From a virus, in the IMG/VR virus record IMGVR_UViG_3300008448_000827, positions 1 through 20,734 of that record: a DNA stretch of 20,734 nucleotides. One strand, 5' to 3'. Positions 1 to 6,966 of this stretch are shown piece by piece. The position numbers and the translations under genes are program-made. Position 1 is the stretch's first letter; the number at the start of each line of letters is the position of its first letter. The notes under the pieces are model-generated. The model ran no database searches. It saw only the letters and a list, made by a program, of their open reading frames with translations, and had not been told where the DNA came from.

Positions 1-626
1 CCAAAATATATATTACCAAGACTATTAACTGATAACCCAAGAGTTGTATTATCAGACCAATACCATCTTTGTATATCTTGACCTACTCCTCCTTCAATCC
101 TTACAGCAGGGTTACTACTATCTCGTCTAACATGAAGTCTTGCAGATGCAGCACCACTTCCCGCAAAAGTGTTATCTCCTATTAAAACACCTGTTCCTGC
201 AAAAATGCCTGTTGCGCTATTTGCTCTGTTTAATACAATACCTGAGGAAGTTGAATTATCTCCTGCATAAATATAATGTTGAGTAGTATCTGAACCACCA
301 CCAAGTCTTAATACGGCAGAATACCTTCCACTACTATTTGCAATAGCACCAAAAGAAAATAAATCTAAATTAGTAACAGATATAGTTGAATTACTATACC
401 CTATTCTAAAAGGATTATATAAAGAAGCTGTACCCGTTTGAACGGTTCCTGTAATTCCTACCTGCGTAGTACTTAATTGTAATGGAGAAGGTGTGTTTGC
501 TTGGTCAGTAACAGCTCTAAGAGTAGTATCTAAAGCTACTCCACCTGATATTTGTAGTACACCATCGGCTACTGAACCGCCACCGCCTGTACCGCCTGCG
601 CTTGAACTTCTTGCTGTTTGTCTCAT
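1..626 (-). CDS. Tail fibre/virion structural protein, N-terminal part (runs off the window)
   Basis: An uninterrupted minus-strand frame opens with ATG at 626-624 (MRQTARSSSAGGTGGGGS) and stays open for about 208 codons to the window edge, so the C-terminus is missing. A Gly/Ser-rich linker follows the start, then beta-rich, Thr/Ser/Asn-rich sequence. Near residues 168-182 is a SARLHVRRDSSNPAVRIEGG-type segment. Segments like this, a short strand block naming an ARLHV...NPA+R+EG pattern, are common in Bacteroidota phage and prophage fibre proteins, often ahead of a C-terminal chaperone domain; that domain would lie outside the window. The start sits one base after the stop of the upstream gene, so the two are probably co-transcribed from the promoter near 952. 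The general role (fibre, virion surface) is inferred from composition and position. Confidence 0.6.
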   Translation of the reverse strand, partial: MRQTARSSSAGGTGGGGSVADGVLQISGGVALDTTLRAVTDQANTPSPLQLSTTQVGITGTVQTGTASLYNPFRIGYSNSTISVTNLDLFSFGAIANSSGRYSAVLRLGGGSDTTQHYIYAGDNSTSSGIVLNRANSATGIFAGTGVLIGDNTFAGSGAASARLHVRRDSSNPAVRIEGGVGQDIQRWYWSDNTTLGLSVNSLGNIYF

Positions 627-627
627 A

Positions 628-948
628 TTATGGTTCTATTACAAATTCTACCCTAGTTGAAGTTGAACCAGACGCTAAAGTTACCTTTAAGTCGCTTAGT
701 TGTTTAACCATGAAAATCCTGCGCTCTAAAGCTACAAGAGTAACATAATCTGTTGAATTTCCTACATACACTCTAATACCTAGAGTGGTAGAAGTATTTC
801 TAATTTCTACTATTTTGCACTTCATATCAGTGCCATTTTCACCAATAGTAGCCGATGTTTTAGTTGTTGTATTACTAATGTTAACACTAGTAGGTATCGT
901 AATATCAGATACTAATAACTGCAAAAGTTGAAATAATTTTTCCCACAT
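628..948 (-). CDS. Small virion-associated protein, near-leaderless gene
   Basis: This encodes 106 residues if the ATG at 948-946 is used (MWEKLFQLLQLLVSDITIP...). The frame can be extended to a TTG at 954-952, but that TTG is part of the promoter -7 box and so cannot be in the mRNA. After a short hydrophobic helix the protein is beta-rich and Thr/Ser-rich, with a compact strand pattern (MKCKIVEIRNTS..LGIRVYVG). No family is recognised. Lying between two fibre genes, it is probably a small structural or fibre-accessory protein. The upstream promoter places the expected transcript start on or next to the ATG, so the message would be leaderless or nearly so. Confidence 0.65.
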   Translation of the reverse strand: MWEKLFQLLQLLVSDITIPTSVNISNTTTKTSATIGENGTDMKCKIVEIRNTSTTLGIRVYVGNSTDYVTLVALERRIFMVKQLSDLKVTLASGSTSTRVEFVIEP

Positions 949-951
949 ATA

Positions 952-983
952 CAAATATAATTAATTTTTAACAAAAAAGCAAA
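952..983 (-). promoter_or_regulatory. Bacteroidota-type promoter for the fibre genes
   Basis: On the minus strand a TTTG (983-980) is followed after exactly 20 bases by TATATTTG (959-952). This is a full match to the Bacteroidota housekeeping sigma consensus, -33 TTTG and -7 TAnnTTTG with about 19-21 bases between. The expected start of transcription, 4-6 bases downstream, falls at the ATG at 948. It would give the last two fibre-type genes their own promoter, separate from the long upstream operon. Confidence 0.7.
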
Positions 984-1000
984 TTTTTTTAAGACTATTA

Positions 1001-2302
1001 TTAGATAGGTATTCCTGTAAAACTATACCAAGAAGTAAACGTGCCTGAATAAGAACGTCTATAAACTACCCCATTAGCAGCTTCTATTGTTTGAAACCCT
1101 TCACCTGAGCCAGTATTTTTAACTACTAAAAAACCTTCTCCAATAGCTCCACTAGGATAGTTTTTACCTAATTCAGTTAAATCAGGTATAAATTTTATAC
1201 CGTTATCTGTTGTCGAAGTAAGAGTATCTAAATCATCTGTAGATAAATCTACACGCCAATTATCTCCAGCATCTCCTTTAACAGATTCTAAAGGAAGTAC
1301 AAAAGCATTACTAACAGTTACGTCCATAGTACCATCAGCACATTGCGCATAAAAGTCAATAGTATGTTCACCAATAGCAAGTTGTGCTGTTGTAAATACA
1401 TAGTTAATAGTATGTGGCTTATCGTGAGCTACATAAGTACTGAAAGCTTGTCCGTAAGTAGTATCATCTATTTTACATTTAACGTCAAAAGTACCTGTTG
1501 AAGTAGCATCAATTTCAAATTGAGCAACAACTAAATACTTACAAGGTACTACACAAGTAACAGCAAGCGTTAATTCTGATAGTATATCATACACATTACT
1601 TACAGTTACTGGAGTATTAACTTCAACAAATCCTGAAGTAAGTTCACTTTTCTCATTAACTACTACACCACAGTCTATAGTATTACCGTTAGGGTAAGTT
1701 ATCTGTAAATGACCGTCTACGTCTATTTCTGCGCTTACTGCACTTATACCTCCGTAAATGTTGCCGATAGACAAAGATGAAGAGTCGGACATAGTAGCTG
1801 TAACATTGCCTCCTGCATCAACTACAAAAGCTGTTACGCTTTTACCATCAACTCCTTTTGCAACACCACAATCTAATATAGTACCATTAGAAAGAGTAAG
1901 TAATAATTTTTTATAGTTAGCACTTGCTGGATTCTGTTCTATTGCAGCACTTGCCACAGAAACACCATCGGTACCGTTAGTACCGTTAGTACCATTCTGT
2001 ACTGTGAAAGTAGTGTTAGAACCACTCGTATAAACAATAGTATAAGTATCTAAAGAACCCGCAGCACCAGTACCACTAGTACGTGTTATACTAGTTATAC
2101 CTCTACCATTAGTTCCGTTAGTTCCATTAGTACCTTTAGGTATAATAACAGTAGTACCATCTGACAAGTTTATAGTAATGTCGTTAGGATTATCTACTTG
2201 ACTTAGTACATAAATAGATAACCCATCCTCACCATTTTGTGCCTTATAAGGTACATCAGGTATTGTTGGAAAAATCTCAAAACTTATCTCGTTGCCTGCC
2301 AT
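1001..2302 (-). CDS. Collagen-like tail fibre with C-terminal knob-like domain
   Basis: The 433 residues are a trimeric-fibre type of protein. Two Gly-X-X runs rich in G-T-N lie at about residues 57-68 and 104-113, separated by a beta-rich segment. Two similar blocks follow (around 132-150 and 198-214), each ending in a ...LSNGTILDCGV / YPNGNTIDCGV pattern, so these are internal repeats. The last 85 residues (DLSTDDLDTLTSTTDNGIKF ... YRRSYSGTFTSWYSF) resemble the pyocin-knob type of fibre tip. The likely role is host recognition or a virion decoration fibre. The start ATG shares its A with the TAA stop of the gene before it (TAATG), suggesting translational coupling. Fibre identity is well supported; the receptor is unknown. 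Confidence 0.8.
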   Translation of the reverse strand: MAGNEISFEIFPTIPDVPYKAQNGEDGLSIYVLSQVDNPNDITINLSDGTTVIIPKGTNGTNGTNGRGITSITRTSGTGAAGSLDTYTIVYTSGSNTTFTVQNGTNGTNGTDGVSVASAAIEQNPASANYKKLLLTLSNGTILDCGVAKGVDGKSVTAFVVDAGGNVTATMSDSSSLSIGNIYGGISAVSAEIDVDGHLQITYPNGNTIDCGVVVNEKSELTSGFVEVNTPVTVSNVYDILSELTLAVTCVVPCKYLVVAQFEIDATSTGTFDVKCKIDDTTYGQAFSTYVAHDKPHTINYVFTTAQLAIGEHTIDFYAQCADGTMDVTVSNAFVLPLESVKGDAGDNWRVDLSTDDLDTLTSTTDNGIKFIPDLTELGKNYPSGAIGEGFLVVKNTGSGEGFQTIEAANGVVYRRSYSGTFTSWYSFTGIPI

Positions 2303-2565
2303 TATGTTTCTATTAATAATTTTATTCTGTCTATCATTACGTTAAAGTCTGTAAGACTTATGAAGTTATCATCCCAAGGAGTACCATCTTCATATTGACC
2401 CCATGTACTAAGAATCCATTGATACATCAATAGCTCTTTGTACATTTCGTCTTTGTTATCACAATTTACTACACCGAACCTTTGTTCATATAATCTTATA
2501 TTACCTAATCTAGCAAAGACGACAGTTAGATTAGTTTGTAATGTAGTTAATTCTGATGTTAGCAT
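2302..2565 (-). CDS. Small conserved-type tail-region protein, unknown function
   Basis: The 87 residues appear mostly helical, with a Trp/Tyr/Asp-rich middle (MYQWILSTWGQYEDGTPWDD). No signal peptide, membrane segment or catalytic motif is visible. The start codon overlaps the last 7 bases of the preceding gene, and the stop overlaps the next start by one base, so it is locked into the tail-gene operon. Its place between a Cys-rich structural protein and a fibre suggests a connector, adaptor or chaperone for fibre attachment. That is inference only. Confidence 0.7.
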   Translation of the reverse strand: MLTSELTTLQTNLTVVFARLGNIRLYEQRFGVVNCDNKDEMYKELLMYQWILSTWGQYEDGTPWDDNFISLTDFNVMIDRIKLLIET

Positions 2566-3410
2566 TTACAATCCTCCGAAGCACACATCTTATTTAATGC
2601 TGCTATATTCTTATTAGCTTCTGAATAAAGACCTACTTTAAATTGAGCGTCTACAGAGAAAATACCAAAGAATATCTCCATAGCTTTATCTATACTTGGT
2701 GAACCGCATTGCTTACAGCAGCTTTTTGCTGACAAGCTATATTTAGCCATTTTAGGCTGAATACAAGTCAACAAACCATTTATTACTTTAAGATATACTG
2801 TAGTTAAATAACCTGCATAAATACTTACCTCAGTACTATCAGGAAATTTTTCTGCATCCAAAGCTTGTGATAAGCTAATTTCTGTATTACTTAAAATAGT
2901 CTCTATATACCTGTCTCTTTCGTCAGCTTCTGTATTAATTATCTTTATCCATCTAGTATCAGCAAATCCTGTTGTAAGAGCTTCAAAAGTACCGTCACTT
3001 ATCGTAACAACTTTACCGCTACTTACTACTTCACCTACAGTAGCGGCTTCACCTACTACTCTATACCAAGTCCAGCAATCTAGTTTATAGATACCGTCAG
3101 GAAAGGTTAAGTAGCTTGTATCATAACCTAAATCTACAGGTGTAAAAGTCTTTGTTAATGCCGCTGAAGGCACAACAACAGGTACAGCAGCTTGTGTAGG
3201 TTCTGTAAGAGCCTTATTGTTACGTATAGTTACAACAGTACCATCAGGTTTAGTAATAATAAAATCAGTTATATCGTTATCATTACTTCTATTAGGTGTA
3301 CCATAACCGCCAGGATTAGTAGTTCCATTATACACTCCTGTATTGTTTGTATAAGTTATTAAAGTAGCGGCTTGATTTATAACCGCTGTTCCAGTAGGTA
3401 TAGTAGCCAT
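2559..3410 (-). CDS. Virion structural (neck/tail) protein with Cys-rich C-terminus
   Basis: The 283-residue protein begins with Thr/Asn-rich beta sequence and contains a DGTVVTIRNN strand block near 56-65. It ends in a helical segment with seven cysteines: C216, C231, C232, C235, C276, C281 and C283. The spacing (SCCKQCGS and a terminal CASEDCKC) suggests a metal site or disulphide cluster. It lies between a neck-type protein and small tail genes, so a tail or neck structural role is likely. The ATG overlaps the previous stop as TAATG. The exact part of the virion cannot be told from sequence. Confidence 0.65.
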   Translation of the reverse strand: MATIPTGTAVINQAATLITYTNNTGVYNGTTNPGGYGTPNRSNDNDITDFIITKPDGTVVTIRNNKALTEPTQAAVPVVVPSAALTKTFTPVDLGYDTSYLTFPDGIYKLDCWTWYRVVGEAATVGEVVSSGKVVTISDGTFEALTTGFADTRWIKIINTEADERDRYIETILSNTEISLSQALDAEKFPDSTEVSIYAGYLTTVYLKVINGLLTCIQPKMAKYSLSAKSCCKQCGSPSIDKAMEIFFGIFSVDAQFKVGLYSEANKNIAALNKMCASEDCKC

Positions 3411-4111
3411 TATTCTCTAGTTGGTGTTAGTAATTGTATTTTTGTTGGATTTTGTTCTGCTACCTTCATCATGTATAGCAAAGTAGTATCTATTATCTTA
3501 AAACACACATCGTCAGGAAACTCTAAAGTAGTTCCTGAATCAGTAGCATAAGTATAGATAGTTGGTTTTTTTAGATAGTCAATATATAAGGCTTCAATAT
3601 TAAATTGTTTTACGCCTTTATATGAATTATATACAACAATATTACTACCTTCTATTTTAGATACTGGGCTAGCTATTGTTGTCTTTTGTAAACTATTTTC
3701 TAAGATATTGAACAAGTCTTGGTGCTTAGTTAATCTATTAGGCACTTCTCTTGTTTCTGTTGTTGTACAATTTACAGGAGATACTTTAGTTCTATCATTA
3801 AGTAAATGTCTGTAAGTTGCGGGTAAAGAACCAGCTTTATAAGTGTAACCACCGAAAGTTGTTTCAGAACCAAGTGTTATAGCTGTATTACCTACCACTA
3901 AAACACGTAAATCATCCAAGGACGCTTGGATGCCTTCATACTCTTCTTCAATACGAGTATCGTCTATATTAGGTACTGCTATTTTTATAAACTTATTAGT
4001 ACCTTTTTGCCAAAAGAAATCTAATTCCCATGTTTCAACATTCTTGTTCACAAAGGCTGCAATGTTTTGCAGCCCTTGTTGAACATGAACGTATGCTTCG
4101 TGTAAAGTCAT
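3410..4111 (-). CDS. Neck/tail structural protein, putative head-tail connector
   Basis: The 233-residue protein has a helical N-terminus (HEAYVHVQQGLQNIAAFVNKN). The middle is mixed, with a TTTETREVPNRLTKHQDLFNIL segment. Near the C-terminus an IEALYIDYLKKPTIYTY...LEFPDDVCFKIIDTTLLYMMKVAEQ pattern alternates strand and helix. This last pattern, an ALYIDYLKKP motif followed by a helix starting FPD, is familiar from neck or adaptor-type proteins of Bacteroidota phages. The assignment rests on that resemblance and on its place just after a large virion protein. Head-tail connector is the best guess. Confidence 0.55.
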   Translation of the reverse strand: MTLHEAYVHVQQGLQNIAAFVNKNVETWELDFFWQKGTNKFIKIAVPNIDDTRIEEEYEGIQASLDDLRVLVVGNTAITLGSETTFGGYTYKAGSLPATYRHLLNDRTKVSPVNCTTTETREVPNRLTKHQDLFNILENSLQKTTIASPVSKIEGSNIVVYNSYKGVKQFNIEALYIDYLKKPTIYTYATDSGTTLEFPDDVCFKIIDTTLLYMMKVAEQNPTKIQLLTPTRE

Positions 4112-4125
4112 ATTGTATAACTCTA

Positions 4126-5736
4126 TTAGAAGTTACAACTAGCGTTTGGACATAAAGCCTTAATGATAGTTGAAAAAGAAGTACTTGCAGTTTGACCTGT
4201 AGGGAAAGCTACCATAAGAACGCTATTGGCAGTCTTATTATGCGGTGCTCCAGTAGTTACTGTTCCTTGAGTTAGCTGTAAAGTATACACATCATAGTTA
4301 GTTGATGCACTAGCGTACAATGGTAATTGCTTTGCCCATTTGCTATATGTATCAAACTGACCACGATAAGCAACTAAACCTTGCTCAATCTTAACCATTT
4401 CTACACCACTTCCAAGTCCTTTAGAAGAACTTACAGAACTAGTTACAGTTGCATTTTCCAATACACCTTGTTTAGCATAATCGTAAGATGCACCAGCAGT
4501 ATCAGCAGTCATTTTAAGACCATACTCTGTAATACTTGTTACAATACCTGCTTCTAAGGTTTTGCTTGTACCACCTAAGTAGTAACCAGTTTCTCCTACG
4601 TAAGCAACATCTAATTCAAAACTTGCAGCAGCACTTACGGCAGCAGAAGCTTTATAAATAGTAGCTACAGTTTCACCAGTAGTAGTGTTAACAGTCAAGG
4701 TAGGAACAACCCAAGATGAATCATCGTCTGTTTGAACTACCAAGATTTTAGCACCATAAGTAGAAGAGTTTAACACGATAGTTACATCAGCAGTAGATAC
4801 AGTAGCAGTAGCTTGAGTACCTGCGTTAATAGCAGCTGCAATAGCAGTAGCATTTTGTGCAGCACTACCAGCATCGGCTACATTGTAGATAGTTCCACCG
4901 ATTGTAATTACGTGTCTTCCAGCTCCTGTACCTGCAATATCAGCAGTAAAAGTCACTGACTTCATGTTAGCATGAGATACACCGATAACATCAGCAGCAG
5001 CTACAGTACCTGTAGAAGCAACCCATCCGCTAGTAGCATCTTGAATCATAAAAGCTACAGTAGTAGAACCTTTAGTGAATTTCAATGCAGTGGCAGTACC
5101 TGTAAAATCAGCTTGTGTACCATTAGAAGTAATACCAGCAGTATGAGTTTTGCTCAATACAGGAGTATTATTTACTTGGTTAGCGATTGGTCTAAGAATG
5201 TCATACGCTGCGGTAGATGCCAATAAAGCACCTGTAGAGTAGTTTTCTTGTTCACGAATTTGGTCAGGAGTAGTACCTTCCTTTTGGATAGCACCAATAC
5301 CTGCGTAGTCGTTAGCTACGATAGTTGGAAGTGTTAAACTACCATTAGTTCCATTGTAACCGATAAAGGTTACTTCTTTGATTGGAGCTACATACGCTTG
5401 CTTAGTGATTTTAGTTACACCATACCTGTCAAATACACCTGTAGATACTGGGTACTCTCCACCTTGTGAAATACGAATCATTCTGTTTGCAGAAGAATCG
5501 TCAAAATCACTGTACTCTACTTTACCTGTCGCAGTTGTGTTTTCTGAGATAGTAATTAGAGACTCTAAGTTAAGCGCAGCTACACCTGTTGTTACTTCAG
5601 GCATACCATAAATACCTATTGCTCCAGTAGCTAACAAACCTGGGTCTGTTGCAGCATCAGCAGTAGTCAATGCGCCTGTTACAGGTGCATACACTTGCGT
5701 GGTAAGTCCTGTACCAATTAAAATTTTCTTGCTCAT
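4126..5736 (-). CDS. Large Ala/Thr-rich virion protein, candidate major tail protein
   Basis: The 536 residues are poor in Lys and rich in Ala, Thr, Ser and Gly, as expected of an abundant virion protein. It seems to be built as an outer domain (residues about 1-195 and 355-536) split by an inserted beta-sandwich-like region (about 200-355). The insert contains a strand-helix pattern VITIGGTIYNVADAGSAAQNATAIAAAI, typical of modules found in phage tail sheath, tube and decoration proteins. It ends in CPNASCNF, a pair of cysteines like those in the Cys-rich protein two genes downstream. The codons are compact and regular, fitting high expression. Major tail (tube or sheath) protein is likely, but a capsid decoration protein is possible. 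Confidence 0.5.
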   Translation of the reverse strand: MSKKILIGTGLTTQVYAPVTGALTTADAATDPGLLATGAIGIYGMPEVTTGVAALNLESLITISENTTATGKVEYSDFDDSSANRMIRISQGGEYPVSTGVFDRYGVTKITKQAYVAPIKEVTFIGYNGTNGSLTLPTIVANDYAGIGAIQKEGTTPDQIREQENYSTGALLASTAAYDILRPIANQVNNTPVLSKTHTAGITSNGTQADFTGTATALKFTKGSTTVAFMIQDATSGWVASTGTVAAADVIGVSHANMKSVTFTADIAGTGAGRHVITIGGTIYNVADAGSAAQNATAIAAAINAGTQATATVSTADVTIVLNSSTYGAKILVVQTDDDSSWVVPTLTVNTTTGETVATIYKASAAVSAAASFELDVAYVGETGYYLGGTSKTLEAGIVTSITEYGLKMTADTAGASYDYAKQGVLENATVTSSVSSSKGLGSGVEMVKIEQGLVAYRGQFDTYSKWAKQLPLYASASTNYDVYTLQLTQGTVTTGAPHNKTANSVLMVAFPTGQTASTSFSTIIKALCPNASCNF

Positions 5737-5787
5737 TTTGTTGTTGTTAAATTGTTATTATATTGTTGTTTATTGAAAAGTGAGTTG

Positions 5788-6801
5788 TTATACTCGTACT
5801 TTAGTTATTTCGCTAAGCTGTGCTTTCATTTTAACAACCGTACCTGATTTGGTTTGGTCATTTAAGAAAACATTAGCATCTTCGTCACCTGCACCAATTA
5901 GTTCATCACCGAAGAAAATTGATTTTCCTTGTACAGTGACAATACCTGATTGCTTTAATCTGAACAATAAAGACTTAGTCTCTAAATTCCTATCGTTATA
6001 CAAAGCAATAAATTCAGTTGACTTAGCATCTTTTAATTGGTCTAATCTCTTACACTTGGTAATGTAATCTGCTGTATAGAACAATTCGTTTGGTTCTTTT
6101 AGTAAGTCTAACAACCAATCTATCTTAGAGTGGTCTTTCTCACTAGAACTTGAAATCAAGTCAGTGTAAGCCTTAGTAGCTTCCAACTTAGTTTTAAATG
6201 CCGCATCTTCAATACGTTTCTCTACAGAAAGGTCATTCATGATGAAGTCAAATAAGTCAGATGATGCTTTTTGGTCTTCTAAGAAAGCTACTCTTGAACT
6301 TTGTCTTGCAAAATTAGCTTTAATATAATCATGCAAATTTACAGGTATTTCAATAGTAACTAACTCGTTATCTACTTTTACTTCTTCTAACTTATAAGAA
6401 GCGTTAAGACGTAAACCATCTACTCTTGGAATACTGATTGTGTAATCTGCCCAAAATGTAGTCATAGCTTCATCATAACCAAAGTCTTTAGGGTTCTTAT
6501 TAATTAGCTTAGAAGCAAAATACCTTTCTTGGTCTGTTGACAATCCTCTTATAATAGCACCAGTAGAGTTTACAAATTCACTACTTATTGAACCTGCTGT
6601 AGTAGACTCTGCTCTTAGTTTAGCAGGTAACGGATGATAACCTCCTTTACGTTCATTGGCTACTAAATGATACTTTTGCTCAATTATTTTTGGTTGAGCT
6701 ACTTCTTTTGTTGCTGTAAAAGCTACATTGTTCGGTGCGGCTAGTGTTCCTCCTCCTGCTGTACTTGCGCCTTTAGCAGGTACTGTTGTTTTGTTTTCCA
6801 T
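5788..6801 (-). CDS. Virion-region protein of unknown function, possibly head-associated
   Basis: The 337 residues begin with a low-complexity Ala/Gly/Thr tail (residues 1-38). A mainly helical body follows, with charged segments around 185-275, and then a short beta-rich end. No enzyme motif, signal or membrane segment is visible. It lies between the major capsid protein and the candidate major tail protein, separated from the capsid gene by a tRNA and a hairpin. A head-associated or internal virion protein is plausible. The ATG at 6801 follows an AT-rich leader without Shine-Dalgarno. Confidence 0.6.
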   Translation of the reverse strand: MENKTTVPAKGASTAGGGTLAAPNNVAFTATKEVAQPKIIEQKYHLVANERKGGYHPLPAKLRAESTTAGSISSEFVNSTGAIIRGLSTDQERYFASKLINKNPKDFGYDEAMTTFWADYTISIPRVDGLRLNASYKLEEVKVDNELVTIEIPVNLHDYIKANFARQSSRVAFLEDQKASSDLFDFIMNDLSVEKRIEDAAFKTKLEATKAYTDLISSSSEKDHSKIDWLLDLLKEPNELFYTADYITKCKRLDQLKDAKSTEFIALYNDRNLETKSLLFRLKQSGIVTVQGKSIFFGDELIGAGDEDANVFLNDQTKSGTVVKMKAQLSEITKVRV

Positions 6802-6843
6802 TTATTTATTAAATTAAAGTTTGTAATGTTAAATGTTACTTAG

Positions 6844-6915
6844 TTGCGAGAGATGGATTCGAACCACCGACCTTTAGATTATGAGTCTAACGAGCTACCC
6901 CTGCTCTATCTCGCG
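6844..6915 (-). tRNA. tRNA-Met (CAU) with initiator hallmarks
   Basis: The 72-base cloverleaf, 5' end at 6915, folds fully. The acceptor CGCGAGA pairs with TCTCGCA except for the first pair. The D stem is GAGC/GCTC, the anticodon stem TTAGA/TCTAA with loop CTCATAA, and the T stem GGTGG/CCATC with loop TTCGAAT. The anticodon CAU lies at 6883-6881. Two features mark bacterial initiator tRNA: the unpaired C1-A72 at the end of the acceptor stem, and A11-U24 in the D stem. Most of the D-arm and anticodon-loop sequence also matches bacterial tRNA-fMet. The usual three G-C pairs at 29-31/39-41 are absent (A-U, G-C, A-U instead). CCA is not encoded: the sequence after discriminator A is CTA. Confidence 0.9.
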
Positions 6916-6920
6916 ATTTA

Positions 6921-6953
6921 ACCGCACTCTTAGTTTTAGCTAAGAAGTGCGGT
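6921..6953 (-). terminator. Strong hairpin between capsid gene and tRNA
   Basis: Thirteen base pairs with one bulged A (arms 6921-6933 and 6940-6953, loop 6934-6939) form just after the capsid stop codon at 6969-6967 and only 5 bases before the tRNA 5' end. In the minus direction the hairpin is followed by TTAAAT rather than a T-run, so it is not a textbook intrinsic terminator. It could weaken read-through, stabilise the 3' end of the capsid mRNA, or mark a processing site that frees the tRNA. Confidence 0.6.
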
Positions 6954-6966
6954 TGTAATTAATCAA

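Noticed and set aside
949-954. TTG at 954 as start of the small structural gene
   Set aside because: It is part of the promoter -7 box, so it would not be transcribed. ATG at 948 is preferred.
1960-2140. Short tandem repeats as a CRISPR-like array
   Set aside because: The units are in-frame Gly-Thr-Asn codons of a collagen-like fibre, with no spacers of regular length.
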